The notes beneath the pieces were generated by a model. That model had not been told where the DNA came from. It saw nothing but the letters and a program-made list of their open reading frames with translations, and did no database searches. A DNA stretch of 7,187 nt, from contig JABABO010000069.1 of assembly GCA_014238195.1 (NCBI GenBank), positions 1 through 7,187 on the forward strand, given 5' to 3'. The DNA comes from Kordiimonadaceae bacterium (GTDB lineage Bacteria; Pseudomonadota; Alphaproteobacteria; Sphingomonadales; Kordiimonadaceae). Shown piece after piece: positions 5,833 through 7,187 of the stretch. Made by a program: the position numbers and the translations under genes. Position 1 is the first letter of the stretch. Each line of letters opens with the position of its first letter.

Positions 5833-6495
5833 ATGAAATCCGCTGTCATTGTATTTCCAGGGTCTAACTGTGACCGGGATATGGCTGTTGCCATTGAAAA
5901 AATAACGGGCGTAAAACCCTTGATGGTTTGGCACCAAGACACAGATTTTGAAGCCGTTGATTTTATCGCGCTGCCCGGTGGATTTAGTTACGGTGATTAC
6001 CTACGCTGCGGCGCCATGAGTGCGCGCGCCAATGTGATGAAAGAAGTGATCAAGCGCGCGAACGATGGCGTCCCAACCCTTGGGGTTTGTAACGGCTTTC
6101 AAGTTCTAACAGAAACGGGGTTGTTGCCGGGCGCCTTGATGCGTAACGCTAACCTGCATTTTGTCTGTAAGGATGTATCCCTTAATATTGCTAACTCAGC
6201 CAGCATGTTTACCAGTGATTATTCGGGCCAATCCGCAATCACCATCCCCGTTGCCCACCATGACGGCAATTATTTTGCCGACGCTGAAACGCTGGACCAA
6301 CTAGAAGGGGAAGGCCGTGTGGCTTTCACATACGGTACAGACATCAACGGCAGCCAGCGCGGTATTGCTGGAATTTTGAATGCTAAGGGTACTATACTGG
6401 GCATGATGCCCCACCCAGAGCGCATGATAGGGTCCGAGCTTGGCGGCACCGACGGGTGCGGCCTTTTCACATCTGTGATGAACGCAGTCAGCTAA
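5833..6495 (+). CDS. purQ: FGAM synthase glutaminase subunit PurQ
   Basis: A 220-residue class I glutamine amidotransferase that hydrolyses glutamine and passes ammonia to PurL in the conversion of FGAR to FGAM. Visible features are AVIVFPGSNCDRD (4-16), the oxyanion-region LPGGFSYGDYLRCGA (48-61), the nucleophile elbow GVCNGFQ (84-90) with C86, and the catalytic H194/E196 in MPHPE (192-196). The length is that of the stand-alone bacterial PurQ, not the glutaminase domain of the long PurL. GGAG (5823-5826) is 6 nt before the ATG. The gene is separated from purS by the 203-residue ORF and followed 13 nt later by purL. Confidence 0.97.
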   Translation: MKSAVIVFPGSNCDRDMAVAIEKITGVKPLMVWHQDTDFEAVDFIALPGGFSYGDYLRCGAMSARANVMKEVIKRANDGVPTLGVCNGFQVLTETGLLPGALMRNANLHFVCKDVSLNIANSASMFTSDYSGQSAITIPVAHHDGNYFADAETLDQLEGEGRVAFTYGTDINGSQRGIAGILNAKGTILGMMPHPERMIGSELGGTDGCGLFTSVMNAVS

Positions 6496-6508
6496 GGGGA
6501 ACAAGATC

Positions 6509-7187
6509 ATGAACATGCAAAACATTAAAATCACCCCCGAAATTGTCAAAGAACACGGCCTGACAGAAGCCGAATATAAGCGCATCGTTGAGGCGATGGG
6601 CCGCGAACCCAATTACACAGAACTGGGTATCTATAGCGTCATGTGGTCAGAACATTGCAGCTATAAATCAAGCCGTTTGCACTTGAAAAAGCTACCGACC
6701 GAAGCGCCTTGGGTGATTTGTGGGCCAGGTGAAAACGCTGGTGTGATTGACATTGGTGATGGTCAAGCGGCGATTTTTAAAATGGAAAGCCACAACCACC
6801 CATCCTACATTGAACCTTACCAAGGTGCGGCTACCGGTGTTGGCGGTATATTGCGTGATGTCTTTACAATGGGCGCACGTCCCGTTGCCAACATGAACGC
6901 CCTGCGTTTTGGACAGCCAAACCATCCCAAAACCCGTCACCTGCTGGCGGGTGTTGTTGAAGGCATTGGTGGTTATGGCAACTGTGTTGGCGTGCCCACC
7001 ATCGGCGGTGAAACCAATTTTGACCCCTCGTATAATGGTAATATTCTGGTGAACGCTATGACTGTTGGTGTGGCGGACCAAGACAAAATCTTTTACTGCG
7101 CTGCTGCGGGTGTCGGGAACCCTGTTGTCTATGTCGGCAGTAAAACAGGCCGCGACGGCATCCACGGTGCGACAATGGCATCCACTG
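6509..7187 (+). CDS. purL: FGAM synthase large subunit PurL, small type (3' end outside window)
   Basis: The first 226 residues are present, open to the window edge; complete small-type PurL proteins are about 730-760 residues. The N-terminus aligns from its first residues with the small form that needs separate PurS and PurQ, matching the upstream genes. Visible are GLTEAEYKRI (17-26), the conserved TELGIYSVMWSEHCSYKSSR (37-56), with H49 at the active-site position, and the ATP/metal-binding KMESHNHPS (91-99). The glycine-rich GAATGVGGILRD (106-117) and GVPTIGGETNFD (161-172) follow. The start is ATG 6509, 8 nt after AAGGGGA (6494-6500); an in-frame ATG two codons later (6515) is less well spaced. 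The opposite strand holds a long antisense reading frame that I treat as a shadow. Confidence 0.96.
   Translation, partial: MNMQNIKITPEIVKEHGLTEAEYKRIVEAMGREPNYTELGIYSVMWSEHCSYKSSRLHLKKLPTEAPWVICGPGENAGVIDIGDGQAAIFKMESHNHPSYIEPYQGAATGVGGILRDVFTMGARPVANMNALRFGQPNHPKTRHLLAGVVEGIGGYGNCVGVPTIGGETNFDPSYNGNILVNAMTVGVADQDKIFYCAAAGVGNPVVYVGSKTGRDGIHGATMAST

Noticed and set aside
6692..7165. 157-codon minus-strand reading frame opposite purL
   Set aside because: The opposite strand encodes well-conserved PurL; the antisense product shows no family resemblance.

Overview
The window looks like chromosomal DNA of an alphaproteobacterium. The best markers are a gene for the zeta-type F1-ATPase inhibitor (DUF1476), a family essentially confined to that class, and its placement divergent from purC-purS-purQ-purL. 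A PYROXD2-like FAD oxidoreductase also fits. I cannot resolve the order or genus. No transposase, phage gene, rRNA, tRNA or CRISPR array is visible.

Left part, minus strand (about 1-1860): a signalling cassette read right to left. It has a small STAS-domain anti-sigma-factor antagonist, then a response regulator fused to a SpoIIE/RsbU-type PP2C phosphatase. The start of a third gene follows, overlapping the phosphatase stop codon (TAATG) and cut by the window edge. The phosphatase presumably dephosphorylates the STAS protein in a partner-switching circuit. The kinase/anti-sigma partner is not in view. The phosphatase appears to start at TTG, and just upstream lies an in-frame, well-ribosome-bound short ORF ending in TAG.

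Middle, minus strand (about 1976-3947): the zeta-subunit gene, then a CrtI/PYROXD2-like oxidoreductase whose start overlaps the zeta stop by 11 nt. The oxidoreductase carries an in-frame 15-bp tandem repeat that encodes iterated CLPSA.

Right part, plus strand (about 4110-7187): a de novo purine operon of purC, purS, an unrecognised gene for a probable exported protein, purQ, and the N-terminal third of purL. PurS, PurQ and small-type PurL are the three subunits of FGAM synthase, and PurC acts two steps later. The unrecognised gene sits between two subunits of one enzyme and is bounded by a 9-bp direct repeat. Removing one repeat plus the gene would leave a seamless purS-purQ junction, so I read it as an insertion into a conserved operon. 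The divergent control region between the zeta gene and purC is about 246 bp. No intergenic stretch exceeds 300 bp, and I saw no convincing GC-rich rho-independent terminator.
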